Numbered from the stretch's first letter, positions 26,695 to 35,610 are shown. The stretch is 64,000 nucleotides of DNA from Parvibaculum sp. (GCA_002694985.1 NZNS01000009.1:62001-126000); one strand, 5' to 3'. Notes: a model not told the origin generated them from the sequence alone. Translations and numbers: made by a program.

Positions 26695-26727
26695 CACGAT
26701 CCCGCCACGATCCCGCCACGACCCCGC
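26695..26727. repeat. Three tandem 11-bp repeats
   Basis: CACGATCCCGC, CACGATCCCGC and CACGACCCCGC are directly adjacent, ending 13 bp before the ATG of the small gene at 26741, so they fall in its leader. Confidence 0.6.
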
Positions 26728-26740
26728 GAGGTAAGCCCCC

Positions 26741-26923
26741 ATGTCCGCATCCGACAACGCCCCCTCCTTCCGCCCCTCGCTAACGGAAGCCCTCAAGGCG
26801 GAACTGTCTCTGGACGAAATGCTGGCCGATCCCATCGTGCGCAAGGTGATGAAACGCGACGGCGTGAGCGAGGTCGAACTGCGCAACCTGATGGCGCATC
26901 GCGGCGAGCGCCGCGCGGCCTGA
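26741..26923 (+). CDS. Small conserved hypothetical protein
   Basis: 60 residues, no signal or membrane segment. The core LSLDEMLADPIVRKVMKRDGVSEVELRNLM looks like two or three helices ending in a basic tail (HRGERRAA). This pattern is recognised from other alphaproteobacterial small proteins of unknown function. GAGGTAAG precedes the ATG, and codon use is high-GC3 as in the neighbours, supporting a real gene. Confidence 0.65.
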   Translation: MSASDNAPSFRPSLTEALKAELSLDEMLADPIVRKVMKRDGVSEVELRNLMAHRGERRAA

Positions 26924-26937
26924 GCCCCGGCGCCTTT

Positions 26938-27831
26938 CTAGAGCCGCTTTTCCTCCAGCAGCCGCTTCACCTCGGCCAGCTCCACCCGCATGGCGCGCAC
27001 ATCCTCCGCCGTCGCCACACGCTCGGCATGGGCACGCCGCTCGATTTCGGCGCGCTCCTCGCGGGCGCGCGTGTCGCGCTCGTTCTGCGCGCGGGTCTGC
27101 TCTTCCTCATGCAGCGCCTGCATCGAATTCACGATGATGGCGATGAAGAGGTTCAGCACCATGAAGCTCGTGAGGATGATGAAGGGCACGAAGAAGATCC
27201 AGGCATAGGGATAGACCTCCATCACCGGACGGACGATGCCCATCGACCAGCTTTCCAGCGTCATGATCTGGAAGAGCGAATACATGGACCCGCCAATGGT
27301 GCCGAACCAGTCGGGAAAGCTGCCGCCGAAGAGCTTGGTGGAGAGAACGGCGCCGACATAAAAGACAAGCAGCAGCACGGCGATGATGGAGCCCATGCCG
27401 GGCAGCGCGCCGAACAGCGCCGCCACCACCTTGCGCAGCGAGGGCACGACCGAGAGCAGGCGAAGCACACGCAGGATGCGCAGCGCGCGCAGCACCGAAA
27501 GCGGCCCGGCCGAGGGCACGAGCGCGACGCCGACGATCACGAAGTCGAATATGTTCCAGCCATCGCGGAAGAAGCGCAGCCGGAAGGCGAAGAGCTTGAG
27601 CCCGATTTCGACAACGAAGATCGCGAGCGCGATGCCGTCGAAGGCGAGGAGGAACGGGCCCGCCGCCGCCATCGCCGTGGAAGAGGTTTCAAGGCCGAGC
27701 GTCACCGCATTCACGAGAATGACGGCGGTGATGAAATGCTGGAAGAACGGCGCCTCTACAAGGGCGGCGATGCGGCCGCGAAGCGAGGCAGGGTCGGGAA
27801 CATGATCGGGAGCGGGGGCGGCACTGGCCAT
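26938..27831 (-). CDS. Bacterial voltage-gated sodium channel (NaChBac/BacNav type)
   Basis: 297 residues forming a single six-helix ion-transport domain. S4 carries arginines every third position (R115, R118, R121, R124, R133). The pore filter TLESWSM (191-197) is the sodium-selective BacNav filter, and S6 is FIILTSFMVLNLFIAIIVNSM (217-237). A long charged coiled coil (240-297, EEEQTRAQNERDTRAREER) follows, as in BacNav C-terminal bundles. It should be a homotetrameric inner-membrane sodium channel. ATG 27831 is preferred over an upstream TTG; GGAG lies 12 nt before it. Confidence 0.92.
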   Translation of the reverse strand: MASAAPAPDHVPDPASLRGRIAALVEAPFFQHFITAVILVNAVTLGLETSSTAMAAAGPFLLAFDGIALAIFVVEIGLKLFAFRLRFFRDGWNIFDFVIVGVALVPSAGPLSVLRALRILRVLRLLSVVPSLRKVVAALFGALPGMGSIIAVLLLVFYVGAVLSTKLFGGSFPDWFGTIGGSMYSLFQIMTLESWSMGIVRPVMEVYPYAWIFFVPFIILTSFMVLNLFIAIIVNSMQALHEEEQTRAQNERDTRAREERAEIERRAHAERVATAEDVRAMRVELAEVKRLLEEKRL

Positions 27832-27974
27832 GGGGTCGGTCGTCTCCGGCGGGATATGCGATCCGCCGGAGGTAAGCGAGGCGGGCGCGGGATGCAAGCG
27901 CGGCGGCGCTTGCCGTTCGGAAAAGAAAACCGGGGGCGCAATGCCGGGAGGAGCGCCGCCGGAATGCGCAGCTC

Positions 27975-28238
27975 TCAGATCATGCCGAGCGCGGACATGT
28001 AGAGGTCGAGGATCGCTTCCTGCTCCTGGCGTTCCGCCTTGTCCTGCTTGCGCAGACGGATGACCTGCCGCAGCGTCTTCGTGTCGAAGCCATTACCCTT
28101 CGCTTCGGCATAGACTTCCTTGATGTCGTTCGCGATCGCCGCTTTTTCTTCTTCGAGGCGCTCGATGCGCTCGACGACGGACCTGAGCTGGTCCTGTGCG
28201 ACACCACCCGAATTCGCAGGCGTATTGCCGTCCGCCAT
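27975..28238 (-). CDS. gapR: GapR-type DUF2312 nucleoid-associated protein
   Basis: 87 residues: [62 protein letters not shown] is split here only by the reading limit; it matches the DUF2312/GapR family nearly throughout. Confidence 0.
   Translation of the reverse strand: MADGNTPANSGGVAQDQLRSVVERIERLEEEKAAIANDIKEVYAEAKGNGFDTKTLRQVIRLRKQDKAERQEQEAILDLYMSALGMI
27975..28238 (-). CDS. gapR: GapR-type (DUF2312) nucleoid-associated protein
   Basis: 87 residues. A long N-terminal coiled coil ([16 protein letters not shown]) is followed by [14 protein letters not shown] and [12 protein letters not shown], then [12 protein letters not shown]. These are the hallmarks of GapR/DUF2312. Caulobacter GapR is a tetrameric DNA-binding protein that tracks overtwisted, AT-rich DNA ahead of polymerases and stimulates topoisomerases. 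Length and motif order match closely. ATG 28238 gives the standard MADGN start; a further ATG five codons upstream is less likely. Confidence 0.9.
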   Translation of the reverse strand: MADGNTPANSGGVAQDQLRSVVERIERLEEEKAAIANDIKEVYAEAKGNGFDTKTLRQVIRLRKQDKAERQEQEAILDLYMSALGMI

Positions 28239-28367
28239 GTTGCGCCACTCCACTTATTACTGATTGCCGTGAGGGCCGCGACGATAGAGGCGGCGGCACG
28301 GCCCGGCAATATGCAGACGGAAGAAAACTGTGGATAGAGATGTGGATGAACGGTGGATCGTTTCCGG

Positions 28368-28670
28368 TCAGCCGTGGCTTTTCTTTCGCGCCGCCTCGAA
28401 AGCCGCCATCTGTTCGGGGGTCGCTTCGGCCTGGTGCTTTTTCTTCCAGTCGGCGAAAGGCTCGCCATAAATGAATTCGCGCGCCTCGTCCTTCGATATC
28501 GCGATGTCTTTTTCCGCCGCTGCTTGCGCATACCAATCCGCCAGACAGTTGCGGCAGAAACCGGCAAGGATCATCAGGTCGATATTCTGAACATCGGTGC
28601 GCGCACCGAGATGCGCGACGAGCCGACGGAAAGCCGCCGCTTCGAGTTCGGTTTGCGTCTGCCTATCCAT
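28368..28670 (-). CDS. DUF1244 family protein
   Basis: 100 residues, all-helical in appearance. The segment LMILAGFCRNCLADWYAQAAAE, with a Cys-x-x-Cys pair, and REFIYGEPFADWKKKHQ are typical of DUF1244 proteins. Function unknown; the two cysteines could bind a metal, which is inference. Its start overlaps the end of the upstream amidohydrolase by 8 bp, so the two are co-translated. Confidence 0.85.
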   Translation of the reverse strand: MDRQTQTELEAAAFRRLVAHLGARTDVQNIDLMILAGFCRNCLADWYAQAAAEKDIAISKDEAREFIYGEPFADWKKKHQAEATPEQMAAFEAARKKSHG

Positions 28671-29520
28671 GTTCTGCCTCCTGTTCTCCGGTCGATATGG
28701 GAAGCGCAGGATCCGTATGCGAGCCATAGTGACGGACACGGCGCAAGCCCGGCGCGGATGCGGCATCGAGAAGATGCCGCGCATAACGCGCAGCCCATTC
28801 CTCCTGACCGTCCTCGCTTTCGATCAGGTCCTGCCTGATCTCGATCAGCACATGGGGAAGCCCGTGCACGGTCGCATGACGGAACATGCAGTCATTCTTC
28901 AGTTTGCCCGTATAGGGCTCATTGTCGCCCACGGTGAAACCCTGTGCGCGAAGCCCGGCGAGAAGCGGCACGATCATGCGGTCGTCGCGATCCCACAAAA
29001 GCCCCGTCTCCCACGGCCGCACGAAGGAGCGCCAGCGCGGCGTGAAACTGTGGACCGAGACGATGACGGGCACGATGCCCTGCCCGCGCGCGCGGGCGAT
29101 CAGTTTTTCGATCTCGGCGTGATAGGGCGCATGGAAACGCTCGATCCGGCGCGCGAACTCCGCCGCATCGCGATGCGCATCGACCTCGCGATTGGCCGGG
29201 ATGATCGCGCCATCGGAGAGCTTCATGACGATGGTGGGGTCGTCCTCGCCCCTGTTGAGGTCGATCAGGAGACGCGAAAAACGGCCCAGCACGGCAGGGG
29301 CGGAAAGCGCCTGCGCCAGACGGCGCGCAACCCCGGCAGCGCCGATATCGTAAGCAATATGGCGCTCGAACGCGGCCGGATCGAGACCCAGCGTACCGTA
29401 TTCGGGCGGCAGCGCATTCGAGGCATGATCGCAAACGACGATGAAATCCGCCCGCGCTTCCGGCGAGACAAGCTCGAACGGATCAAGCGATGTGGCGGCT
29501 GGGTGTGGCAGATCGTGCAT
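28663..29520 (-). CDS. N-formylglutamate amidohydrolase family protein
   Basis: 285 residues. DFIVVCDHASNALPPEYGTLG gives the N-terminal metal/active-site region, RFSRLLIDLNRGEDDP and VIVSVHSFTPRW (His) follow, and HVLIEIRQDLI (Glu) closes the fold, as in the FGase family. Such enzymes hydrolyse N-formyl amino acids or related amides. ATG 29520 is only 20 bp from the divergent glycerate kinase start. A second, distant FGase-family gene occurs at 59248. Confidence 0.88.
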   Translation of the reverse strand: MHDLPHPAATSLDPFELVSPEARADFIVVCDHASNALPPEYGTLGLDPAAFERHIAYDIGAAGVARRLAQALSAPAVLGRFSRLLIDLNRGEDDPTIVMKLSDGAIIPANREVDAHRDAAEFARRIERFHAPYHAEIEKLIARARGQGIVPVIVSVHSFTPRWRSFVRPWETGLLWDRDDRMIVPLLAGLRAQGFTVGDNEPYTGKLKNDCMFRHATVHGLPHVLIEIRQDLIESEDGQEEWAARYARHLLDAASAPGLRRVRHYGSHTDPALPISTGEQEAEHG

Positions 29521-29540
29521 AGGCGCACTATACCTGAGCA

Positions 29541-30893
29541 ATGGCAGGGAACGACCCCGAAACACGGGCGGTACTGAAACGCCTCTACGACGCGGCCGTG
29601 AAGGACGCCCTGCCCGAATATTGCCTGCCGCCCCACCTGCCCGCGCCGCCCGAACCGGAGCAGGGACGGCTCGTCATCTTCGCCATCGGCAAGGCCGCCG
29701 CCTCCATGGCCGCCGTGGCGGAAGACTGGTACGATAGGCATTATCCCGGCACCCATATCGAGGGGCTGGCGCTGACGCGCTACGGCCATGCGCGGCCGAC
29801 CCGGCATGTGGAAGTGCTGGAGGCCGGGCATCCCATACCGGATGCCGCAGGCGAAGCGGCGTCGAAGCGCCTTCTCCGGCTTGCCGAATGGGTGGGACCG
29901 GACGACCTAGCGCTCGTGCTTCTTTCGGGCGGCGGCTCGGCGCTCAGCGTGCAGCCGATGCACGGGCTGACGCTGGAAGACGAAATCTTCCTGACGCGCG
30001 CCCTCCTCTCGTCGGGCCGGCCCATCGGCGACATCAATTGCGTGCGCAAGCATATCTCGCGCATCAAGGGCGGCAGGCTCGCCGAAATGCTCCATCCCGC
30101 GCGCTCGGTGACGCTCGCGATCTCGGATGTAGCGGGCGACAATCCGAGCACCATTGCCTCCGGGCCGACCGTACCCGACACGACGGCGAAGGTGCGCGTA
30201 ATGGCGGTGCTCGATTCGCTCAAGCCGCCAATACCCGACGAGCTGCGCGCAAGGATCGCCGCCCTGCCCGAAACACCGAAGCCGAACGACGAGATCTTCG
30301 CCCATGCAAGCTACCGGCTGGTCGCGAGCGGAACGGGATCGCTCGGCGCGGCGGCGGCCATTGCCCGTGCGGAAGGCTATGAACCCGTGGCGCTGGGCGC
30401 TGCCATCGAGGGCGAAGCGCGCGACCTTGCCGAAACCCATGCGAGCCTCGCTCTTGCCGCGCGCGCGGAAGGCCGCCGGATCGCCATCATTTCGGGCGGC
30501 GAAGCAAGCGTGACATTCGGCGAGGCAACGGAGGGCGCAACCGGCAAGGGCGGGCCAAACCAGGAATATGCGCTGGCGCTCGCCATTGCCCTCGACGGCG
30601 CGAGCGACATCTTCGCCCTCGCGGCCGACACGGACGGGATCGACGGCGGCACGGGCGCGGCGGACGACCCCGCAGGCGCCATCGTCACGCCATCGACACT
30701 TGCCCGTGCCAGAGAGAAGGGCCTCGACGCAAAGGCGTTTCTGGATCGCCACGATTCGGGCACCTTTTTTGCCGAACTTGGCGACCTGGTGACGACCGGA
30801 CCGAGTTACACCAACGTCAACGATTTCCGGGTCATACTCGTTGCCGCCGCCGAATCCCCGGAAGATCCGACCCCGAAAGACAAAGCCGAATGA
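29541..30893 (+). CDS. Glycerate 2-kinase (GckA/MOFRL family)
   Basis: 450 residues: N-terminal DUF4147 domain (VIFAIGKAAASMA, LVLLSGGGSALS, VRKHISRIKGGRLAEM) and C-terminal MOFRL domain (IAIISGGEASVTF, GKGGPNQEYALALAIAL, AADTDGIDGGTGAADDPAGAIV). It phosphorylates D-glycerate to 2-phosphoglycerate, feeding lower glycolysis. The adjacent pyruvate kinase acts two steps further on, so the pair channels glycerate carbon to pyruvate. Confidence 0.92.
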   Translation: MAGNDPETRAVLKRLYDAAVKDALPEYCLPPHLPAPPEPEQGRLVIFAIGKAAASMAAVAEDWYDRHYPGTHIEGLALTRYGHARPTRHVEVLEAGHPIPDAAGEAASKRLLRLAEWVGPDDLALVLLSGGGSALSVQPMHGLTLEDEIFLTRALLSSGRPIGDINCVRKHISRIKGGRLAEMLHPARSVTLAISDVAGDNPSTIASGPTVPDTTAKVRVMAVLDSLKPPIPDELRARIAALPETPKPNDEIFAHASYRLVASGTGSLGAAAAIARAEGYEPVALGAAIEGEARDLAETHASLALAARAEGRRIAIISGGEASVTFGEATEGATGKGGPNQEYALALAIALDGASDIFALAADTDGIDGGTGAADDPAGAIVTPSTLARAREKGLDAKAFLDRHDSGTFFAELGDLVTTGPSYTNVNDFRVILVAAAESPEDPTPKDKAE

Positions 30894-30916
30894 GATCAAG
30901 GACAGGAGTTCCCCCC

Positions 30917-32344
30917 GTGACCCGCCGCCGCAACGTCAAGATCATCGCCACGCTGGGCCCTGCCTCGGACAATCCGGAGATGATCCGCAAGCTCTTCGAC
31001 GCGGGCGCGGACGTCTTCCGGCTCAACATGAGCCATCTCGACCACAAGAACCTGAAGCGGGTTCACGCCGCCGTGCGCCAGGTTGAAAAGGAAGTGGAGC
31101 GGCCCATCGGCATTCTGGCCGACCTCCAGGGACCGAAGCTGCGTATCGGCGAGATGCCCGAAGGCGGCGTGACGATTGAAAAGGGCGCGCGCTTCCGGCT
31201 CGACACTTCGCAAAAGACGGGCGATGCCAACCGCGCCCATCTGCCCCATCCCGCGATCTTCGACGCGGTGAGCGCAGGCCAGTCGCTGCTGCTCGACGAC
31301 GGCAAGGTGCGCCTGCGCGTAACGGGCAAGGGCCACGATCACATCGAGACCGAAGTCGTGGTGGGCGGCGTGCTGTCCAGCCGCAAGGGCGTGAGCCTAC
31401 CGGACACGGTGCTGCCGCTGGCGGCGCTCACGGAGAAGGACCGTAGCGACCTCGACGCCGCGCTCGAACTGGGTGTGGACTGGGTAGCGCTCTCTTTCGT
31501 GCAGCGCCCGGACGATGTGGCGGAGGTGCGCAAGATTGCGCGCGGCCGCGCCGCCGTTCTCGCCAAGATCGAGAAGCCGCAGGCGCTCGCCCATCTGGAG
31601 GAAATCCTCGAAATATCGGACGCCATCATGGTGGCGCGCGGCGACCTCGGCGTGGAACTGCCGCTGGAGCAAGTGCCGGGTTGGCAGAAGCGCCTGACGC
31701 GGGCGGCGCGGCGCATCGGCAAGCCCGTGGTCGTGGCAACGCAGATGCTCGAATCCATGATCTCGGCACCGACGCCGACACGCGCCGAAGTTTCCGACGT
31801 CGCAACCGCCGTCTTTGAAGGCGCGGACGCCATCATGCTCTCGGCGGAATCGGCGGCGGGAAAATATCCGGTCGAGGCCGTGTCGATGATGGACAGCGTG
31901 GCACAATCGGTCGAAACCGATCCAACCTATCCCGGCATCATCTATGCGCAGCGCAACGAACCCGAAGCGACCGGCGCGGACGCAATCGCGGCGGCAGCGC
32001 ATTCGGTCGCAGACACGCTCAACGCGGCCGCCATCGTCTGCTGGACGAATTCAGGCTCGACCGGCTTGCGCGTTGCCCGCGAGCGCCCGCTCTTCCCGAT
32101 CATCGTGCTGACGCCCATTGAGGCGACGGCACGGCGCCTCGCCCTCGTCTGGGGCCTGCATTGCGTATTGACGGAAGATGCCACCGACCTCGAAGACCTG
32201 GCGGACCGGGCCTGCCGCATCGCCTATCGCGAAGGCTTTGCGCAGCCGGGCAAGCGCATCGTGGTGACGGCAGGCGTACCGCTCGGCACGCCGGGCGCAA
32301 CAAACATGTTGCGCGTCGCCTTTGTCGGCAAGCATGCGGAATAA
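30917..32344 (+). CDS. pyk: Pyruvate kinase
   Basis: 475 residues converting PEP and ADP to pyruvate and ATP. Visible features are RRRNVKIIATLGPASDNPEMI at the N-terminus, FRLNMSH, AKIEKPQAL (active-site Lys), MVARGDLGVELPLEQVP, ATQMLESMI and AIMLSAESAAGKYPVEAV. The GTG at 30917 has GGAG 8 nt ahead and is preferred; an ATG at 30890 overlapping the glycerate kinase stop adds nine residues. The gene follows glycerate kinase in one operon. Confidence 0.95.
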   Translation: MTRRRNVKIIATLGPASDNPEMIRKLFDAGADVFRLNMSHLDHKNLKRVHAAVRQVEKEVERPIGILADLQGPKLRIGEMPEGGVTIEKGARFRLDTSQKTGDANRAHLPHPAIFDAVSAGQSLLLDDGKVRLRVTGKGHDHIETEVVVGGVLSSRKGVSLPDTVLPLAALTEKDRSDLDAALELGVDWVALSFVQRPDDVAEVRKIARGRAAVLAKIEKPQALAHLEEILEISDAIMVARGDLGVELPLEQVPGWQKRLTRAARRIGKPVVVATQMLESMISAPTPTRAEVSDVATAVFEGADAIMLSAESAAGKYPVEAVSMMDSVAQSVETDPTYPGIIYAQRNEPEATGADAIAAAAHSVADTLNAAAIVCWTNSGSTGLRVARERPLFPIIVLTPIEATARRLALVWGLHCVLTEDATDLEDLADRACRIAYREGFAQPGKRIVVTAGVPLGTPGATNMLRVAFVGKHAE

Positions 32345-33364
32345 TTATTCAGCGGCGGCGGAGGGCATCTCCACCCGACCATCCGCATGGATAACCGTTT
32401 CGCCCGCGCGCGGCGCCTCTCCCCGCGCGAGCCGCACAAGCGCATCCACCACCACATCGGTATGTGCATAATGCGGCATGTGGCCCGTGCCCTTCAGCTT
32501 GATGAGCTCGGACCCTTCCACCGCATTATGCAGCGCATAGGAATGTATCTTGGGCGAAACCGTGTAATCCGCATTGCCGGTGATGACGATGGTGGGCACG
32601 GCGATCTCGCCATAGCGCGAGCTGCGGCGTTCGAGGTAACCCTTGAGCTGCGCCGTATCCTCGCTGTTGGCGCGAAACTCCTTCGGGCGGAAAAGCATGG
32701 GCAGGGCTGTCTTCTCCGCGTAATTGGCGGGCGGCTTGTCGGGGTGGAAATTCCCTTCGACCCCCTTTTCCAGCAGAAACTTGCCGCCGGGCGCGACCAG
32801 AAAATTCGTGAAGAACCAGCCGATGACGGGCATACGCACGACCGAATGATACCACGCAACGCCGCCCGACCAGGGATAGAGCGCGCCCGAAAGCGGCAGC
32901 AGGCCAGCGACTTCGTCCGGCCATTGCAGCGCATAAGCGGTGACAACCGAACCGCCCCAGCTATGCCCGAGCAGCACAGGCTTTTCGATGCCGAGATTTT
33001 TCAGCGCATTGCGGATCGCCTTCGCCTGTATGGCAGGGTCCGCAATGGCCGGATGCTCGGTGCGGTCGCTCCAGCCATGCCCCGGCCTGTCGAATGCGAT
33101 GACGCGCGTCTCGCGCGACAACGGCTCCACAAGGCTCATCTCCATATCGCGCAGATTGCCGCTTGCGCCATGAACGAGAACGACCGTCGAGACGCCCGGC
33201 TTCGCCTCGCCGCGATCCACATAATGCAGGCGTGCCCCATCGAAATCGCCGTCGAGCTTCACGAACTTGTCGGGCGGCCACATGGTCGCGGCTTTGGCGG
33301 CACCACCGGAGGCAAAGAACCACAAGACGGCGAGTGCAACGGCGAGAAGAAGAAGGGATTCCAT
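32345..33364 (-). CDS. Membrane-anchored alpha/beta hydrolase
   Basis: 339 residues. An N-terminal hydrophobic helix (MESLLLLAVALAVLWFFA) anchors or exports the protein. The hydrolase core shows VVLVHGASGNLRDM, FDRPGHGWSD, LLGHSWGGSVV (nucleophile Ser) and GTGHMPHYAH (catalytic His). Substrate unknown. An alternative ATG seven codons upstream (33385) is possible; neither has a strong ribosome site. Its stop directly abuts the convergent pyruvate kinase stop. Confidence 0.83.
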   Translation of the reverse strand: MESLLLLAVALAVLWFFASGGAAKAATMWPPDKFVKLDGDFDGARLHYVDRGEAKPGVSTVVLVHGASGNLRDMEMSLVEPLSRETRVIAFDRPGHGWSDRTEHPAIADPAIQAKAIRNALKNLGIEKPVLLGHSWGGSVVTAYALQWPDEVAGLLPLSGALYPWSGGVAWYHSVVRMPVIGWFFTNFLVAPGGKFLLEKGVEGNFHPDKPPANYAEKTALPMLFRPKEFRANSEDTAQLKGYLERRSSRYGEIAVPTIVITGNADYTVSPKIHSYALHNAVEGSELIKLKGTGHMPHYAHTDVVVDALVRLARGEAPRAGETVIHADGRVEMPSAAAE

Positions 33365-33423
33365 GAAACTTGTCCGGATGCTCATTCAGAAAATACGACG
33401 CCCCCGCGGCACCGGATCACCGC

Positions 33424-34038
33424 TCAGATGCCCCTGCCCTCAACGTCGAGTTCCAGCGGCCTGATACGCTCCATACCGTTCAGAAGCCAGGGGTCGATCT
33501 CCACCGCCTTGCGATAGGCATCAAGCGCGCCCTTCTTGTCGCCCAGCTCCTCGAGAATGACACCGAGCCCCGCCAGTGCCTCGAAGTGACGCGGCTCGAG
33601 GCGCAGCACCTGCTCGATGTCGCGCAGCGCACGGGCATAGTCGTCGCGAATATAATGAATCGTGGCGCGCTTGTTCCAGCCTTCCGCAAAACCCGGCGCG
33701 AGCGTGACCACTTCATCAAAATAGAAATAGGCGCGATCGTAATTTTCTTCTCGCAATGCATCGAGCCCGCGGCTCATCAGCAGATCGATACTCGGGCTGC
33801 CGCTTTCGAGCCAGACGCTCTGGATCGCGCTTTCGAGCGCGCGGCCCGTTACCTCGTCGGGCGCCGCGGCAAGTTGTTCATAGAGCTTGTCGAGAACGGT
33901 CTGGCGCGCTTCCGATTTTCCTTGCGCGGAGAGCGGGGCATCGGGCGGCGGCACGTCAGCGGCGGGCGCGTCCGCCTGCACCGTGCCGGCAAGCATCGTC
34001 ATCGTCACAAACAGACAAAGGAGGGCCCGCAGCATCAT
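33424..34038 (-). CDS. Periplasmic TPR-repeat protein
   Basis: 204 residues with a signal peptide (MMLRALLCLFVTMTMLAGTVQA), a Pro/Ala-rich linker and then TPR repeats from about residue 87: GLDALREENYDRAYFYFDEVVTLAPGFAEG, RATIHYIRDDYARALRDIEQVLRLEPRH and LGVILEELGDKKGALDAYRKAVEIDPW. It is probably a periplasmic scaffold; no enzyme domain is seen. It follows the anchored hydrolase promoter region in the same direction but with a 59-bp gap. Confidence 0.
   Translation of the reverse strand: MMLRALLCLFVTMTMLAGTVQADAPAADVPPPDAPLSAQGKSEARQTVLDKLYEQLAAAPDEVTGRALESAIQSVWLESGSPSIDLLMSRGLDALREENYDRAYFYFDEVVTLAPGFAEGWNKRATIHYIRDDYARALRDIEQVLRLEPRHFEALAGLGVILEELGDKKGALDAYRKAVEIDPWLLNGMERIRPLELDVEGRGI
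33424..34038 (-). CDS. Periplasmic TPR-repeat protein
   Basis: 204 residues: a signal peptide (MMLRALLCLFVTMTMLAGT), a Pro/Ala-rich linker, then about three TPR units from residue 87 on, each with the A-x-x-x-F/I and final P pattern (for example YFDEVVTLAPGFAEG, DIEQVLRLEPRH, AYRKAVEIDPW). It is probably a periplasmic interaction scaffold; no enzyme domain is seen. It lies 59 bp upstream of the anchored alpha/beta hydrolase on the same strand and may be co-transcribed with it. Confidence 0.85.
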   Translation of the reverse strand: MMLRALLCLFVTMTMLAGTVQADAPAADVPPPDAPLSAQGKSEARQTVLDKLYEQLAAAPDEVTGRALESAIQSVWLESGSPSIDLLMSRGLDALREENYDRAYFYFDEVVTLAPGFAEGWNKRATIHYIRDDYARALRDIEQVLRLEPRHFEALAGLGVILEELGDKKGALDAYRKAVEIDPWLLNGMERIRPLELDVEGRGI

Positions 34039-34115
34039 GCGCGAATGATAGGGCGTGACGCGGGGAGAACCAAGCCGCGCCAGTACCTCACCCTCAGCAC
34101 CTTACCCCCAACACC

Positions 34116-35171
34116 TCACTCATTGAGATCCTGCCATTTGCAGCCCTCGAACTCGGTGATGAAATCCGGCCCGAAAACAGAAGACGGCGTCTGGTAGCCG
34201 GGCTTGGCTTCGCCCGCCATGACGCGTCCGACGATTTCCAGGCTCGTCATCGCGGTCAGCGTGTAGCCCTCGGGTGTGCGCAGGCGCGACTGGACAAGCT
34301 GCCCGTCGGCGTTCACCGCTTCGCCGAAGAGAATGGAATAACCTTCGCGGCGCTCGGCATCGGTCGGCCCCTCGGGCTGCTGTTCGATCCGCTTCTTGAG
34401 CGTACGCTGCATGGGACCAAGGCTCGCGAACCAGCGCGCGATCCGGCCCATATTTGCCATCTGCTCAAGTTGCGGGCTGCTTTCGAAATAAACCGTGATG
34501 TTCGGGATATGCGTCGAGTACCAAGCGGTCGCGACATCGCCCCAGCCGATGGCAACGGCGCTCTTCGGGCCCTCTCCGAAATCGATCTCGCGGCGCGGCG
34601 TCTTGCGCGCGGCAACAATGCGTCCGTCGCGGCGGACACGCGTACCCGTACCGATGCTTTCGACACCCGTCTTCGCGGTGCCATGAGACATATGACCAAG
34701 ACCGGAAATGGCGAGCGTGAGCTCGGTCGCGTCGGGCAGCCTCGCCTTCATATGTGCGGCGAGGCAGTCGCTCGGCACGACATCGAAACCGACGCCCGGC
34801 ATCAGCATGACACCAGCCTTCTTCGCCTCCTCGTCGCGCGCGGCGCAGGCTTCGAAGACGTCGATCTCTCCGGTTATGTCGAGATAATGCGTGCCGGTGC
34901 GCAGGCAGGCATCGACCATCGGCTTCGAGGTCTGCGAGAACGGCCCGGCCGCATGGAGGACGGCATCGACCTGACTGAGGCCGGCATCGAGAGCTTCGGG
35001 ATCGTCGAGCGAGATCGCCTGATATTCGAAACCATGCTGCGCGGCGATGGACTTCAGCCGTGCTTCGTTGCGCCCGGCGAGCAGCGGGTTCAGCCCCTGC
35101 GCCTTCGCCGTGCGGGCAATGAGCTTGCCCGTATAGCCGGTGGCTCCGTAGATCATGAAGCGTTCGCTCAT
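34116..35171 (-). CDS. Saccharopine dehydrogenase-like NAD(P)-binding protein
   Basis: 351 residues with an N-terminal Rossmann motif MIYGATGYTGKLIARTAKAQG and the family segments LLAGRNEARLKSIA, VLHAAGPFSQTSKPMVDACL and GTHYLDITGEIDVFE. This is the trans-acting enoyl reductase/saccharopine dehydrogenase-like group, often involved in lipid reduction; the actual substrate is unknown. ATG 35171 follows GAAAGGCAAGCT. Confidence 0.85.
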   Translation of the reverse strand: MSERFMIYGATGYTGKLIARTAKAQGLNPLLAGRNEARLKSIAAQHGFEYQAISLDDPEALDAGLSQVDAVLHAAGPFSQTSKPMVDACLRTGTHYLDITGEIDVFEACAARDEEAKKAGVMLMPGVGFDVVPSDCLAAHMKARLPDATELTLAISGLGHMSHGTAKTGVESIGTGTRVRRDGRIVAARKTPRREIDFGEGPKSAVAIGWGDVATAWYSTHIPNITVYFESSPQLEQMANMGRIARWFASLGPMQRTLKKRIEQQPEGPTDAERREGYSILFGEAVNADGQLVQSRLRTPEGYTLTAMTSLEIVGRVMAGEAKPGYQTPSSVFGPDFITEFEGCKWQDLNE

Positions 35172-35412
35172 AGCTTGCCTTTCGGTAAGGTCTGTCGGGC
35201 GGACCATCCCGTGCGGATGGCTGAAAGGCATATTAGCCCCGGGAGCGGGGACGAACGCAAATCCGCGCGCGGTAAACTACTTATGCGTGACCGAGGCAGA
35301 CGAGATCAAAGACGGGAAAGACGGGAGAGGCCATGTTGGTGAGGCCGTGGACGGGGATGCGCGCCTTGAGGGCAGCGGCACTGCTTTTAAAGGAGACACC
35401 CAGGTCAAAGAC

Positions 35413-35442
35413 AAAAAAGGCCGCTACCCGGAGACAGCGGCC
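35413..35442 (-). terminator. Terminator of rpmJ
   Basis: On the minus strand a 7-bp stem GGCCGCT / AGCGGCC with a 10-nt loop is followed by TTTTTT. The rest of 35172-35484 holds no recognisable gene. Confidence 0.8.
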
Positions 35443-35484
35443 AATTTCTTGACACTGACGCGCGCCACAGGGGCGCGGCCGCAA

Positions 35485-35610
35485 TCAGCCCTGGCGGGCC
35501 TTGAAGCGGCGGTTCGTCTTGTTGATGACGTAGACACGGCCCTTGCGGCGCACGAGACGGTTGTCCCGGTGGCGGTTCCGCAGCGACCTCAATGAGTTAC
35601 GGATCTTCAT
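35485..35610 (-). CDS. rpmJ: 50S ribosomal protein L36
   Basis: 41 residues: [18 protein letters not shown], then [23 protein letters not shown] (Leu/Val choice at residue 19 does not affect the call). This is the alphaproteobacterial zinc-free L36 form (C- type), since the usual Cys/His ligands are absent. It is a monocistronic gene with its own terminator. Confidence 0.9.
   Translation of the reverse strand: MKIRNSLRSLRNRHRDNRLVRRKGRVYVINKTNRRFKARQG

Noticed and set aside
26503..28002. 499-codon plus-strand open frame
   Set aside because: It lies antisense to the sodium channel and acetyltransferase upstream region; Arg/His/Asp-rich shadow composition.
27975..28238. First draft entry for gapR with zero confidence, duplicated above
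   Set aside because: Superseded by the fuller gapR entry at the same position; ignore the zero-confidence copy.
33424..34038. First draft entry for the TPR protein with zero confidence, duplicated above
   Set aside because: Superseded by the second TPR entry at the same position; ignore the zero-confidence copy.
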